A stretch of 64,000 bases of DNA from Opisthorchis felineus (taxonomy: Eukaryota; Platyhelminthes; Trematoda; Opisthorchiida; Opisthorchiidae), in assembly GCA_004794785.1 (NCBI GenBank), contig SJOL01006431.1, positions 144,781-208,780 of the forward strand, read 5' to 3'. Under the pieces are notes generated by a model. It made no database searches. It was not told the origin of the DNA and worked only from the letters and a program-made list of their open reading frames with translations. Positions 63,511 through 64,000 of the stretch are shown in pieces (position 1 is the first letter of the stretch; every line of letters begins with the position of its first letter). The position numbers and the translations under genes were made by a program.

Positions 63511-64000
63511 CGTAAAGCATATCCGCTGTTATCGCCCGTTCCACAATTGTCTGTGAATCTGTTATTACAAAAAGCAACTTTAGGATACAAGAACCAGTTA
63601 AGTGGTATACATTTTGCGCCGAAGTTTCTATGGCGTGTATTTTGTCTGGGGATTCATGTTTGCTCAACTTTCGTGGCATTGTTCTGGGTGTGACCGTATG
63701 TGAGAGGACGCCAAATGTAGAGGCACAGATATGCAGGCTAATTGCTAAACAGCGACCGAGCTAGCAAAATAACGTTCAAGCACGCTATTCTCTTTTTAAC
63801 ATGATTCCCGGGACAGAAAGCCAATTTTTTAACATTTCTATGAGTTCAAAACCATTGATGCAGTTCACCCACTGCACGATATCTGGGTCGCATTCGGCAT
63901 CAAGTATCACGATGATCAAGATAAATTCTTTGATGTGACCTGATCGATCACTAACAAGTCAAAAAGATAGGTATGTCTGTCCTGTCTATCTTGAAAAAAG
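63511..64000. other. Unannotated stretch to the window end
   Basis: No frame or repeat recognised. Confidence 0.5.

Noticed and set aside
1..64000. CRISPR array, bacterial operon or phage genes
   Set aside because: There are no regularly spaced identical repeats with unique spacers, no ribosome-binding sites before consecutive frames and no dense coding; the window is eukaryotic.

Overview
The window looks like non-coding, repeat-rich DNA from a eukaryotic (flatworm-like) genome. No operons, Shine-Dalgarno sites or dense long open frames are visible. Stop codons interrupt all frames every few dozen codons. Microsatellites of (CA)n, (GATA)n, (ATC)n and (CT)n are scattered through it, one 909-base run of N breaks the assembly, and most recognisable protein similarity is decayed retrotransposon. 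From memory, the LINE and SINE protein-level signatures resemble those common in predicted proteins of opisthorchiid liver flukes (Clonorchis/Opisthorchis). That assignment is an inference and was not tested.

Layout: 1-7 kb holds one old tRNA-derived SINE and little else. 7-9.5 kb holds a possible Ty3/gypsy integrase scrap, an (ATC)n tract, and a LINE 3' end on the minus strand. 15.2-17.5 kb holds two SINE copies that share a near-identical ~270-bp direct duplication, with the best candidate for a genuine host exon between them: a plus-strand first exon at 16521-16659 that would encode a mitochondrial-type leader and ends at a splice donor. 24.6-26.4 kb holds a badly mutated LINE reverse transcriptase (plus strand) and a second copy of the 9-kb LINE tail (minus strand). 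27.4-28.3 kb and 38.2-44.1 kb hold SINEs and copies of a ~290-bp repeat family that occurs both in tandem and in foldback arrangements. 31.0-32.2 kb is an assembly gap abutting another LINE reverse transcriptase (minus strand, YADD motif kept). 45.9-56.6 kb holds a plus-strand SINE, more ~290-bp family copies, a (GATA)n/(GA)n tract and a possible second tRNA-derived SINE. 57.1 kb is a 200-bp (CA)n-type tract. 60.4-60.8 kb is a third LINE remnant. 63.35-63.45 kb is a perfect 41-bp inverted repeat.

No element is intact. The window is best read as intergenic or long-intron sequence in which LINEs, the SINEs that probably used them, and a foldback/tandem repeat family have accumulated and decayed. 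I found no CRISPR array, canonical tRNA or rRNA gene, or multi-gene system. The points most worth following are the candidate exon, the ~290-bp family, the perfect inverted repeat, the identical duplication and the LINE/SINE tail sharing.
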